A stretch of 64,000 nt of DNA from Virgibacillus ihumii (GTDB lineage: Bacteria; Bacillota; Bacilli; Bacillales; Amphibacillaceae), in assembly GCF_902726655.1 (NCBI RefSeq), contig NZ_CACVAN010000001.1, forward strand, positions 3,410,001 through 3,474,000. Reading direction: 5' to 3'. Shown here one piece after another: positions 17,605-25,698 of the stretch; position 1 is the stretch's first letter; each line of letters begins with the position of its first letter. A program made the position numbers and the translations under genes. The notes below the pieces were generated by a model that was not told the DNA's origin, ran no database searches, and worked only from the letters and a program-made list of their open reading frames with translations.

Positions 17605-17703
17605 TTAAGAGTCACTATTACTGTAGCTTTGACTTTCTTCGCTGAAGCTCATGCTTGAAATATCTGCCGAGGCAGCTGGTGTTACGATGTCGAAATAGGT
17701 CAC
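17605..17703 (-). CDS. short Ser-rich peptide, copy 3 (diverged putative RiPP precursor)
   Basis: 32 codons plus TAA with a GTG start; AAAGGAGGG lies 7 bases upstream. Begins MTYFDIV, then TPAAS, and ends FSEESQSYSNSDS. Compared with copies 1 and 2 the middle has changed (one residue longer, Met at 18) and codon use differs, while MTYF, the PAA block and the C-terminal FSEES-x-SYSNSDS are kept. The kept ends point to N-terminal recognition and a C-terminal core. It is first in the transcript. Confidence 0.75.
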   Translation of the reverse strand: MTYFDIVTPAASADISSMSFSEESQSYSNSDS

Positions 17704-18010
17704 TTGGTTTCCCTCCTTTCATCTTACTGTCAGTATGCCATGCAAAAATTACCAAGCCATTAGCAAATTATTAATGAATTATTAGAATTAAATGAAAGGT
17801 ATATGAGATTTATATAGATTAAATTACTTCTTCCGGTTAGAAGAAAGGAAGGCGAGAAAATTTTACCATTGATATGCAGATATGAAATATAGATATTTTT
17901 TTCGTGCTATTAATTTGTATTTATTGAAAACTAAGCTTGTGAAATTTGGAAGGAAAAGCGGATATTAAAGATGAAGGAAATTAAAGAAGGTTATGATTTT
18001 TGTAAGACAA
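17704..18010. other. intergenic region upstream of the peptide genes
   Basis: About 300 AT-rich bases between the first peptide gene and the PII-gene terminator. It must contain the promoter of the minus-strand cassette, but I could not find a convincing -35/-10 pair; TTGGTA and CATACT on the minus strand are too close together. No gene seen. Confidence 0.5.
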
Positions 18011-18044
18011 AATCGGCCCGTCTTTCTTTGAAAGACAGGCCGAT
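18011..18044 (-). terminator. terminator of the DUF1538-PII operon
   Basis: On the minus strand ATCGGCC-x-GTCTTTC pairs with GAAAGAC-x-GGCCGAT (18011-18026 with 18030-18044, one mismatch) and is followed by TTTTGTCTT. Confidence 0.8.
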
Positions 18045-18067
18045 ATATTTAAAGCTATTGAAATCTA

Positions 18068-18736
18068 TCACTCATACAACCCATACGTACTATTAATATC
18101 CTGAACGAAAATGATCCCATTACCTGGCTCGTCGATTTTAAGTTTTTTTCTGATCGAGGAAACGATTGCTTCGGTGCTTTCTTTTTCGGACAGAATAAGG
18201 ACAATTTCTTTCTCCGGTTCAATTTCCATTGAAAAGACTTTGCTGGTCTCATGGATTCCCGAACCACGTGCGTTAATGATTGTACCACCTTTTGAGCCAG
18301 CCTCAGTTGCAGCATCGATTACGTCCTCTGCGTTTCCTTTTTCAATAATCACTGTAATGGCATGATACATTTTGTCATTTGCACCTCCGTTTTCCATCAT
18401 ACGATCACTTTTAAAACTTCTTGCACCAAAAATTTGATTGATTGAGGTAGTAAAGGCGATGCCGTGATTGGGCTTGGTGAATTTAAATTTCTCATTCAGC
18501 CGTTCAAGCATCTGACTGGCAGTTTCCTTGCTGGATCCCAGCAGGATGATTTCTTTTTTAACATTAGTTAAGCCCAGCATCTCAAGAAGCCTGCTTTTGA
18601 TTGTTCCTTTTCCGACCAGCACAGTTCCCCCTGAAATTCCGTTTTTTTTCGCAGTTTGCATGACTTTACTTCCAAGTCCGAAATTAACGACAATACAGAC
18701 TAATTCAAGGTTCGCCAATTCATTGTTGCCCGACAT
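18068..18736 (-). CDS. PII-like protein, tandem-domain
   Basis: 222 residues that read as two PII/GlnB-like ferredoxin folds: residues about 8-105 (ELVCIVVNFGLGSKVMQTAKKNGISGGTVLVGKG) and about 122-222 (HAITVIIEKGNAEDVIDAATEAGSKGGTIINARGSG). Each half carries the strand-helix plus GGT...G...G loop of PII proteins. Single-domain PII is about 112 residues, so this is a duplication or fusion. ATG with GGAGGAG site; the start overlaps the DUF1538 stop by 17 bases. PII proteins sense nucleotides and control a partner membrane protein; the partner here is obviously the DUF1538 protein. Signal and transported substrate are unknown. Confidence 0.82.
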   Translation of the reverse strand: MSGNNELANLELVCIVVNFGLGSKVMQTAKKNGISGGTVLVGKGTIKSRLLEMLGLTNVKKEIILLGSSKETASQMLERLNEKFKFTKPNHGIAFTTSINQIFGARSFKSDRMMENGGANDKMYHAITVIIEKGNAEDVIDAATEAGSKGGTIINARGSGIHETSKVFSMEIEPEKEIVLILSEKESTEAIVSSIRKKLKIDEPGNGIIFVQDINSTYGLYE

Positions 18737-20234
18737 TTTGCTTTACTCCTCCTTTTCCCTTGCCTGATTTATATTTAAAGGCAAGCCCCAGTATCTGCAA
18801 GGCAATGATAGGTGTCATCGCTACAAGGGCAATCATGCCAAATCCATCTACTAATACATCTGCCCCTGCTGTTGCCTGGGCAGCTCCCTGGACAAATGCC
18901 AATATAAAGGTTGCAGTCATCGGACCAGAGGCCACGCCACCGGAATCAAACGCAATCCCAACAAACAGTTTTGGAGCAAAATAGGAAAGTGCAATTGCGA
19001 TGATATATCCGGGAAGCAGGTAATGCCACAACTCCAGGTCTGTAATAAGTACGCGCAGGATGGACAACAGAACTGCCATACCAACCCCGATTGACAGTGT
19101 ACCAAGTACGACTGATCTTTTTACATAACCGCTTGTTACATCTTCAATTTGGTTGGTAAGGACGTGTACGGCAGGTTCGGCCAAAATAGTAACGAGTCCT
19201 AATGCAAAGGCTATGATTATGATATATGTTTTATTATCAAGTGATGCTATATTATATCCCATAGCATTGCCGACGTCCATGAACCCTGCGTTTACACCGA
19301 CCAGGAATAAAACAAGACCTATGAAAGTGAACAGCATTCCCATTAAGATTTTTTTAACTGCTTTCTTAGACATTTTAAACGATTTTTTCTGAAATACAAG
19401 GAAAATTAGTAAAATCGGTAACAAAGCTATAACAATTTCAAATGTTATAATCGGTAACTCATGAAGAAAAGGTCCGATGATGGAATTTGATTCATGTGCC
19501 TCTTCCAGACTGCCGGTCATTTTGTCGGTTTGCATAACAATATTCATAATCATTACGGCTATGATGGCACCTGTTGAAGCTATAGCGACTAATCCGAAAC
19601 TATCTTTCTCGGAGGCTTTGCTGTCTTTTTTTAATGAAGAAATACCTAAAGCAAGTGCTAGAATAAATGGTACGGTCAATGCACCGGTTGTTGCACCGGA
19701 TGAGTCAAATGAAATGGCTAAAAACTCAGGGGATGTAAAAATCGCAAGTACAAAAATAATCAGGTAAAGTATCGTTAACAGCTTATAAAGTGGAATGTTA
19801 TAGACGATTCGTACAAGGCCGATGGCAATAAGTAAACCAATCCCAATTGATACGACAACAACAAGACTTGTTTTTGATATTAGTCCTGAGGTAACCATTT
19901 CAACCTGTCCTGCGAGAATATGCAAATCCGGTTCTGCAATGGAGATAAAAAAGCCAAGCGATAAGCCCGCAATCATAACAATCCAGATTTTATTTGACTT
20001 GGCAATAGCTTTTCCTATTGTTTCGCCAATAGGAGTAATTCCGATATCCACACCAAATAAGAAAATAGATAATCCAATGATGATTAATATTGCTCCAATA
20101 ATAAATCGTGCTAACAGTGAGGGATCCAGGGGAGTTAATGTGAAATTCAGGATTAATACCATAATGGTAATGGGGAGTACGGCAAGCAATACTTCTTTTA
20201 ACTTCGAAATTAGTACATTCAAGGGTCCGTTCAT
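18720..20234 (-). CDS. DUF1538 family integral membrane protein (internally duplicated)
   Basis: 504 residues, about 12 membrane helices in two homologous halves. Matching motifs in each half: EPDLHILAGQVEMVTSGLIS and EPAVHVLTNQIEDVTSGYVK; FDSSGATTGALTVPFILA and FDSGGVASGPMTATFILA. The paired Asp-Ser-Gly/GGV motifs in membrane segments suggest a substrate or ion path with pseudo-twofold symmetry. The family is annotated DUF1538, a putative transporter of unknown substrate, and is repeatedly found with PII-like proteins, as here (17-base overlap). Confidence 0.85.
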   Translation of the reverse strand: MNGPLNVLISKLKEVLLAVLPITIMVLILNFTLTPLDPSLLARFIIGAILIIIGLSIFLFGVDIGITPIGETIGKAIAKSNKIWIVMIAGLSLGFFISIAEPDLHILAGQVEMVTSGLISKTSLVVVVSIGIGLLIAIGLVRIVYNIPLYKLLTILYLIIFVLAIFTSPEFLAISFDSSGATTGALTVPFILALALGISSLKKDSKASEKDSFGLVAIASTGAIIAVMIMNIVMQTDKMTGSLEEAHESNSIIGPFLHELPIITFEIVIALLPILLIFLVFQKKSFKMSKKAVKKILMGMLFTFIGLVLFLVGVNAGFMDVGNAMGYNIASLDNKTYIIIIAFALGLVTILAEPAVHVLTNQIEDVTSGYVKRSVVLGTLSIGVGMAVLLSILRVLITDLELWHYLLPGYIIAIALSYFAPKLFVGIAFDSGGVASGPMTATFILAFVQGAAQATAGADVLVDGFGMIALVAMTPIIALQILGLAFKYKSGKGKGGVKQNVGQQ

Positions 20235-20269
20235 TCCTTTCTTTATTTAGTAAAAATCAAGCGGTGCGA

Positions 20270-20833
20270 TTATAAATTGACATCCACTTTCACCAATTGT
20301 TTTTCATTTTTGTCGACACCAATATAGCGTAACGTTTCAGAGGAAGAATGATGATTCAAAATCTTTGCAATAAAGGAAATTGCAATCCCTTTGCGGTAAG
20401 CGTGATATCCAAATGTTTTCCGTAATGTATGCGTACCAATTTTTTCGGACATACCCGCTTCTTTTGCGGCCTGATTAACGATGCGGTACGCTTGCTGACG
20501 CGTAATAGGATAATTATTCTTTTTTGATTTAAAAAGATAATCCTGCTGATCCAAATCAACCGAAGAAAGGTAGTTTTTTAATTCCCTTTCCACACTTTTG
20601 TTTAAGTAGAAAGCTTTCTCCTCACCGGCATGGCTGTCCATTATACATACAAAATTTCTGATCTTCTTATCATCCCATACATCGCTTACTTTTAAGGAAA
20701 GCAAATCACTGATGCGCATGCCTGTATTGATTCCAAGAACAAAAAATAATAAATCACGTTGTGAATGTTTTTTAAGTATTTTTTTAATAGCCTTTATATC
20801 ATCCAGACGCTTGATAGGCTCGACAAATTCCAT
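20270..20833 (-). CDS. tyrosine recombinase, catalytic domain only
   Basis: 187 residues. All catalytic residues are visible: Arg40 in TGMRISDLL, a beta-hairpin Lys near 73, His135 and Arg138 in HTLRKT, His161/162 and the nucleophile Tyr170 in LRYIGV. The usual N-terminal SAM-like core-binding domain is absent, so it is a compact stand-alone catalytic protein like those called small XerC/D-like integrases. A strong CCGGAGG site precedes the ATG. No attachment sites, excisionase or phage genes next to it. A long perfect inverted repeat spans its promoter. Role (resolvase, inversion switch or relic) unknown. Confidence 0.85.
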   Translation of the reverse strand: MEFVEPIKRLDDIKAIKKILKKHSQRDLLFFVLGINTGMRISDLLSLKVSDVWDDKKIRNFVCIMDSHAGEEKAFYLNKSVERELKNYLSSVDLDQQDYLFKSKKNNYPITRQQAYRIVNQAAKEAGMSEKIGTHTLRKTFGYHAYRKGIAISFIAKILNHHSSSETLRYIGVDKNEKQLVKVDVNL

Positions 20834-20852
20834 AAGTTTTCCTCCGGTAAAT

Positions 20853-20891
20853 ATGTTACTTAATTATATTATAATGTAAGTTAAGTAACAT
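20853..20891. promoter_or_regulatory. perfect 11-bp inverted repeat over the recombinase promoter
   Basis: ATGTTACTTAA (20853-20863) and TTAAGTAACAT (20881-20891) are exact inverted copies 17 bases apart. The spacer holds TATAAT on the minus strand, so the arms flank the recombinase -10 box. It could be an operator or a recombination site bound by the recombinase itself. The remaining 250 bases up to 21146 show no gene. Confidence 0.65.
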
Positions 20892-21124
20892 CACAATTAA
20901 TTTACTTGAGTTTTCTATAAGTACTGCCGACAATTAAACGAATTGTGTAGGTTGACCATATGAAAGTTTAATCTTAAAGAAAGAAGGAAGTTAGTAACGT
21001 AATTTCGGTTGGAAAATTGCGGATTGGATATATTTGCAATGGAATATTTGGAACAGTTGATTCGTTTGAAGAGGAGGAAAGGGGGCAAGTAGATTGCTGA
21101 CATCCCGTCAGCTTGAACGTGTGA

Positions 21125-21145
21125 GAGCCTGAAGGGGTCAGGCTC
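21125..21145 (-). terminator. hairpin after the NRDE gene
   Basis: GAGCCTGA (21125-21132) pairs perfectly with TCAGGCTC (21138-21145) right after the stop codon; there is no clear T run, so termination may be weak. Confidence 0.45.
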
Positions 21146-21146
21146 A

Positions 21147-21917
21147 TTATTCTTTTTGAATCTGGAACGAAAAATGGTTTTCGTCTTTGAACTTTCCTTT
21201 TTCAAATGTTCGCTCCGTAAATGTTACGTTATTCTCATAATCAACCAATAGTACTGCTGAGGAGCGGGATCCGTATTCGGGTGTCATAATAAACGGTGGA
21301 GATAGTTTACGTTCAAGTTCGCGGCTGACACCTGTCCCCGGAAGCTGTTCGTCAGCTGCTTCTTCCGTATCTGCAATCATTTCAAATAATTTATTTTCAT
21401 CCAGACTGTCATTTAACCGAACGTATTCATGAAGCTTTGTCTTTGTTCGTGTCACTTTTGGCCATGGTGTATTCAGAAATTCATTACTGAGGCCGTGGGT
21501 GCCTGCTGGGATTTGCCTGATTTTATTTTGGATATTGCTGTAATAAAACAGCTCATCCGGCGTGCCGGCTATTACATTGTATCCCACAAAATTGTGTTGT
21601 TGGCTTTGCAGTTCTTTGATGTATTCGATTGGTGCGGCATTGCCCGCAAGATAGTCTTTGACAATATTCCCGCGAGACTTTTTGCCGGCAGTTGTCTGCT
21701 CAGGGTCACGGTAATTAGTCAATGCAGCAATTCGCCCCTGTTTTGTAATGCCAAGCCATGTGCCGTTTGCAGTTAAATCACGACCGGCTAAAATATTGGG
21801 GTTGTCTTCCCAAAAATGTGCATCGGCCGTGGGACGCTGATAAAATTCATCACGATTGGCCGCAATAATTAATTTGTATTTAGAATGGCGTTGAAATTGA
21901 AGGGTAATTAAACACAT
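21147..21917 (-). CDS. NRDE family (TANGO2-like) protein
   Basis: 256 residues from ATG 21917. Begins Met-Cys, then IIAANRDEFYQRPT, the NRDE signature that names the family, followed by LAGRDLTANGTWLGIT and ALTNYRDP. The family has a predicted Ntn-hydrolase-like fold with Cys2 in the key position. Upstream Met codons give a longer frame, but Cys2 conservation and an AAAGGA site 9 bases ahead favour 21917. Biochemical function uncertain; the animal TANGO2 is linked to heme or lipid handling. Confidence 0.85.
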   Translation of the reverse strand: MCLITLQFQRHSKYKLIIAANRDEFYQRPTADAHFWEDNPNILAGRDLTANGTWLGITKQGRIAALTNYRDPEQTTAGKKSRGNIVKDYLAGNAAPIEYIKELQSQQHNFVGYNVIAGTPDELFYYSNIQNKIRQIPAGTHGLSNEFLNTPWPKVTRTKTKLHEYVRLNDSLDENKLFEMIADTEEAADEQLPGTGVSRELERKLSPPFIMTPEYGSRSSAVLLVDYENNVTFTERTFEKGKFKDENHFSFQIQKE

Positions 21918-22032
21918 CAGCAACCGTCCTTTCATGTTCATTATACAACTGGGCGGGAATCTAGGAAAATATCCGGTTTTCTTTTAAAATGAAATCTATT
22001 TTTGTAACATGAAAGGGAAGGAGGATGGAATC

Positions 22033-22200
22033 ATGGAAACAGCAAATAATGAGAAAGCACTACGCTTACAAAGTCAGTTGGAAGAGGCGCTAAAGCCATT
22101 GACTGATAAAATTGCCACACTGGAGCAGGAAGTAAAGGAATTGAGAAGAGAACAACAGGAATTTAAAAAGATGCTGAATGAAGGAAAGGGTGGGAAATAA
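22033..22200 (+). CDS. small coiled-coil protein, 55 aa
   Basis: From ATG 22033 (AAGGAGG at 22018-22024, 8 bases before) the product is METANNEKALRLQ..., highly charged, with a heptad-like run LEEALKPLTDKIATLEQEVK continuing through LRREQQEFKKML, ending GKGGK. No membrane segment. Such short all-helical proteins are common and unnamed in Bacillaceae. It stands alone between two divergent/convergent genes. Function unknown. Confidence 0.65.
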   Translation: METANNEKALRLQSQLEEALKPLTDKIATLEQEVKELRREQQEFKKMLNEGKGGK

Positions 22201-22241
22201 ATTTTTTTCACATTAGAAGTAAAAGAGCAGGAATAAATGGT

Positions 22242-23720
22242 TTACTCCTGCTCGCTCATGCATAAGCGCAGGATGAATTCTTTCATATCTATGAGACGTG
22301 AGCCCACCGGTTTTTCGGCAGTTCCCGCAATGATTAACGGAACAAGCGATTCCTGTCTGTGTAATGATCCATGCGCCGCTCCACTTAAGTGTTTTGGGGT
22401 GGACTGGGCTTTAAAATCATATCCCGGCTTTGCATTTACAATAACGAAGCGTCCGGCATGGGAGTGCAACGCGCTGCGTATTCGAGCCAGTGCATCCGGA
22501 TAATCCCGGTAGTATAATCTTTTGTCGTCTGTAATATCCAAATCCAGCAGGTTGAGATTTCCCTCCAGGTTCCACGTCTGATCATAGACATCCTTATATT
22601 CACCGTTTGGGCTGAAGTGAAAAGAGCCTCCCCGCATGCCGGATTCCACGCGAATATTGCCGTTATCCTTCCAGGCAATAATGTCGATACGATTGTCATT
22701 TTTTAATTGCTGTACAAGTGTGCTCTTAGGAAGGCTGTCATCCAAAATGTATATATAGGCCATTCGCTGATTGACACATATGACAAGCTGATCTTTTTTT
22801 CGAACAGGACGCTGTATTTTCGCAATACGATACGACTTAAGTATTTTTCGCAAATCAATCATAAATTCACGATACTTATCTCCTGTCGCAGCATGGCCGT
22901 TATCCCCCATGACCATCCATACATTTTGTTTAAGCGCTTCCTCCCAGCTTGGATACATGTTTAAAATATTTTGGATTTCCCTGTCAATTTTTACGATACC
23001 TTTTATATATCCGGGTCCTTTGAGATGAAGGCGCGCATCCATGTCCTGAAAGATGCAGAATGTAAAGCCCGGAAGTTTGTTTTTACGAATTAAATGTCTG
23101 AGTTCTTTGGCTGTATATTTATAATTTCCGGCAGCTATTTGCAGGGTGAACCCACGTGGCCGCAATCTGGAAAAACTCCCTAACGAGAAAATGGATGTGG
23201 TATCGGTGGTCCATTTACCGTTCTTGAAACGGGTTAATGTGCTCAGAAAACGCGGGACATGCAGCCGCTGTGGAGTATTCCCGCGATAGACAAATGAATT
23301 AATGGAAGCGGAACTGATTCCTTTTGCTGCCAGATCCTCATAGAGTGTTGTGACATCACTGCTTAAGTGTTCGTTATTCAAACGATAAAGCATGTTATGA
23401 ACCGATCGTCGCAGCCCCAGCCGAAATGTTTCACGAAAGCCTGTTCCATAGTTGAAGATTTCTTTTCGGCAATTGTCAAACCAGTTAAGTCCTGGGATAT
23501 GGTGCTTATCAGCATATGTTCCAGTCAGAAGACTGCTGTCAATCGTTACTGACATTGTTGGAAAGGAGCTAACCATATTATGGAAGTATGCGCCGTTTTC
23601 CATTAAAAATTTCAGGGCGGGTGCACGTCCGGTTTGGGCAGCTGTTTCAAGTGAATGTGGCATTAACGAATCGATGTTCAGTAATATTACAGGCTTTGCA
23701 GCTTGCTGTTTCTGCTTCAT
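22242..23720 (-). CDS. alkaline phosphatase superfamily protein (phosphodiesterase/nucleotide pyrophosphatase-like)
   Basis: 492 residues. The metal and nucleophile motifs of the family are visible: ILLNIDSLMPHS near the N-terminus, the Thr/Ser region SSFPTMSVTIDSSLLTGTYADKHH, MVMGDNGHAATGD with Asp/His ligands, and SGAAHGSLHRQESLVPL near the C-terminus. No signal peptide: it begins MKQKQQAAKPVILLN, so probably cytoplasmic. These enzymes cleave phospho- or phosphonate esters; the natural substrate cannot be told. Single gene. Confidence 0.82.
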   Translation of the reverse strand: MKQKQQAAKPVILLNIDSLMPHSLETAAQTGRAPALKFLMENGAYFHNMVSSFPTMSVTIDSSLLTGTYADKHHIPGLNWFDNCRKEIFNYGTGFRETFRLGLRRSVHNMLYRLNNEHLSSDVTTLYEDLAAKGISSASINSFVYRGNTPQRLHVPRFLSTLTRFKNGKWTTDTTSIFSLGSFSRLRPRGFTLQIAAGNYKYTAKELRHLIRKNKLPGFTFCIFQDMDARLHLKGPGYIKGIVKIDREIQNILNMYPSWEEALKQNVWMVMGDNGHAATGDKYREFMIDLRKILKSYRIAKIQRPVRKKDQLVICVNQRMAYIYILDDSLPKSTLVQQLKNDNRIDIIAWKDNGNIRVESGMRGGSFHFSPNGEYKDVYDQTWNLEGNLNLLDLDITDDKRLYYRDYPDALARIRSALHSHAGRFVIVNAKPGYDFKAQSTPKHLSGAAHGSLHRQESLVPLIIAGTAEKPVGSRLIDMKEFILRLCMSEQE

Positions 23721-23960
23721 GTAGGGTTCATCCTTACGTTATTTAATGCAGTTTTTTAATATTTTTCTTGTATACGAAAAAAATATACAAGATCATCTCA
23801 TTTCTGACAGTTTTTTTAACAATAAGCTGAGTCGCGTGTGATGGATGAAGATTCCTGTTATACTAAATTAGGTAATATGGGTCAGATAGAAATGCTTTTC
23901 AGTGATATTATGATGATAGATGAAAAACTTTCTTTACCCGTTAAAGGGAGGATAATAAAA

Positions 23961-24893
23961 ATGAATAAAGAAGGGCCATTCATTACAAAGAATGCAGAAG
24001 TAAGTGGTGTATATACTATGGATAGTAGAAGTACTACCCTGGCGGGGGATATTAAGGAACTTTTTAAATTGATTGTTTTAATTTCAAATGTTGTCCCTGT
24101 ATTTGCCGGATTTTGGCTGGCAGTTTATTTTACCGGGTCTTCATTGGAGGATAATATTGGTTTATTGCTTGCAACCATTGTTGGCAGCACGCTGGTTATG
24201 GCTGGTGCGCTTATTCTTAATAACTGGTTTGATGTGGACATCGACAGGAAGATGGCCCGAACACAAAATCGTCCGACGGTTACTGGGAACTTTTCTCTGA
24301 AGGCCGTTCTATGGACGGGTATTATTTTGTCAGCTGCTGGTATGGGGTTATTATTATTTACAACGGTTGAAGCAGTATTATATGCGTTTGTCGGCTGGTT
24401 CGTATATGTGTTTTTGTATACCATGTGGTCAAAACGGAGATTTACGCTAAATACTGTTATTGGCAGTGTTTCCGGTGCGGTAACACCATTGATTGGCTGG
24501 GCAGCGATTGAACCGTCGAACCATATTGTGCCAATTATGATGGCACTCATCCTGTTTATCTGGCAGATTCCACATACGTTCGTAATCGCAATCAGGAAAT
24601 ATGACGAATATAAGTCGGCCGGTGTGCCAATGCTCCCTGTAGTGCATGGTTTTGAAATCACCAAACGGCAAATTGTTATTTACATTGCCTGTCTGTTGCC
24701 ATTGCCGTTTTATCTCGTATCACTCGGTACCGGATTTGTTGTTCTGGTATCTGCCATGAATTTCGGCTGGCTCATATTTGCCATCCGTGGTCTTTTCGGA
24801 AAAGATGACTTAAAATGGGCGAACAAGATGTTTTTATTCTCCGTCAACTATTTAATGTTTGTATTCCTTTTGGCAATCGTTGTGACTATGTAA
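23961..24893 (+). CDS. ctaB: protoheme IX farnesyltransferase (heme O synthase)
   Basis: 310 residues, about eight to nine membrane helices, UbiA superfamily. Prenyl-diphosphate motifs: NNWFDVDIDRKMARTQNRP (first Asp-rich) and YDEYKSAGVPMLPVVHG (second). It converts heme B to heme O for terminal oxidases. Start 23961 has AAAGGGAGG 9 bases upstream; the longer upstream frame has no such site. The usual partners ctaA/ctaCDEF are not in the window. Confidence 0.93.
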   Translation: MNKEGPFITKNAEVSGVYTMDSRSTTLAGDIKELFKLIVLISNVVPVFAGFWLAVYFTGSSLEDNIGLLLATIVGSTLVMAGALILNNWFDVDIDRKMARTQNRPTVTGNFSLKAVLWTGIILSAAGMGLLLFTTVEAVLYAFVGWFVYVFLYTMWSKRRFTLNTVIGSVSGAVTPLIGWAAIEPSNHIVPIMMALILFIWQIPHTFVIAIRKYDEYKSAGVPMLPVVHGFEITKRQIVIYIACLLPLPFYLVSLGTGFVVLVSAMNFGWLIFAIRGLFGKDDLKWANKMFLFSVNYLMFVFLLAIVVTM

Positions 24894-24955
24894 CAACTGT
24901 TTTGTTTAGTTACCGTTGCTGCGGGAAATAGATAAAGTAGAAGGAGGAATTTAAG

Positions 24956-25234
24956 ATGGCTGAAATTAAAAAAGGTGATCATAAATTTTATATGGGCGAG
25001 GACGAACAAAACCCAATCGCTGAAATCACATATAAGGAAATTGGTAACGATGTGTATGAAGTAGATCACACTTATACTGCAGATGAACTGCGTGGACAAG
25101 GTATTGCGGGTAAATTGGTCGGCAAAATGGTGGAATTTGCCAGGGAACAAGGTAAGAAGATTGAAGCAACTTGCCCGTACGCTCAAAAGAAAATTGAAGA
25201 TACTCCGGAGTACCGGGACATATTGGCTAAATAA
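24956..25234 (+). CDS. GNAT-like N-acetyltransferase, YjdJ type
   Basis: 92 residues: ITYKEIGNDVYEVDHTYTADELRGQGIAGKLVGKMVEFAREQGKKIEATCPYA. The RGQGIAGKL loop is the acetyl-CoA pyrophosphate-binding motif A of the compact Gcn5-like YjdJ family. Strong GAAGGAGGAATTT ribosome site. Small stand-alone enzymes of this family have no known substrate. Confidence 0.88.
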   Translation: MAEIKKGDHKFYMGEDEQNPIAEITYKEIGNDVYEVDHTYTADELRGQGIAGKLVGKMVEFAREQGKKIEATCPYAQKKIEDTPEYRDILAK

Positions 25235-25315
25235 TCATATATTCACGTATTTGAAAGCAGGCGATTTAATCCGGATGAAAATCGCCTGCTTTACTGTGCG
25301 GGAAGAGGGGCTATT

Positions 25316-25546
25316 ATGTATTTAACTATTTCTGAAACAGCTGAATATCTTGAACTGGATGAAGCCAAAATCAGAGCATTTGTGCTTGAGGGTAAAATCC
25401 GTTCTGTATTTGATGGTGAGCAGTACCTGATTAATAAAAATCAGTTCAGCACCCACCTGCAACAAATGGAAAAGTACCGGGAAATGATTCAGGAATATTT
25501 GCGTGAACCGCTCCCGGAAGATGTCGATGTGAAGGATGAGGATTAA
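25316..25546 (+). CDS. small excisionase-like helix-turn-helix protein
   Basis: 76 residues. The N-terminal half, MYLTISETAEYLELDEAKIRAFVLEGKIRSVFDGEQYLINK, has the MerR-like winged helix-turn-helix of the excisionase/HTH_17 family; the second half is a charged helix ending with acidic residues. Purine-rich GAAGAGGGG site before the ATG. No recombinase is adjacent. Likely a DNA-binding protein; target unknown. Confidence 0.75.
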   Translation: MYLTISETAEYLELDEAKIRAFVLEGKIRSVFDGEQYLINKNQFSTHLQQMEKYREMIQEYLREPLPEDVDVKDED

Positions 25547-25621
25547 ATTAATTTGACAATGGCTATGACCACTGGCTGTTTTGTCAAGATTCCAAGCAAA
25601 CAAACAGTCGATGAAAAATAT

Positions 25622-25658
25622 AAACAGCTGCAATTCTAAAGGGGAAATGCAGCTGTTT
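25622..25658. terminator. bidirectional terminator
   Basis: AAACAGCTGCA (25622-25632) and TGCAGCTGTTT (25648-25658) are exact inverted copies between convergent genes. Confidence 0.8.
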
Positions 25659-25698
25659 ACTGAAGGCTTTATTGAAATTGATCATTTGTCAGATTTTC

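Noticed and set aside
20270..20833. Prophage or integrative element boundary
   Set aside because: No phage genes, tRNA or attachment repeats next to the recombinase; the repeat found lies over its promoter.
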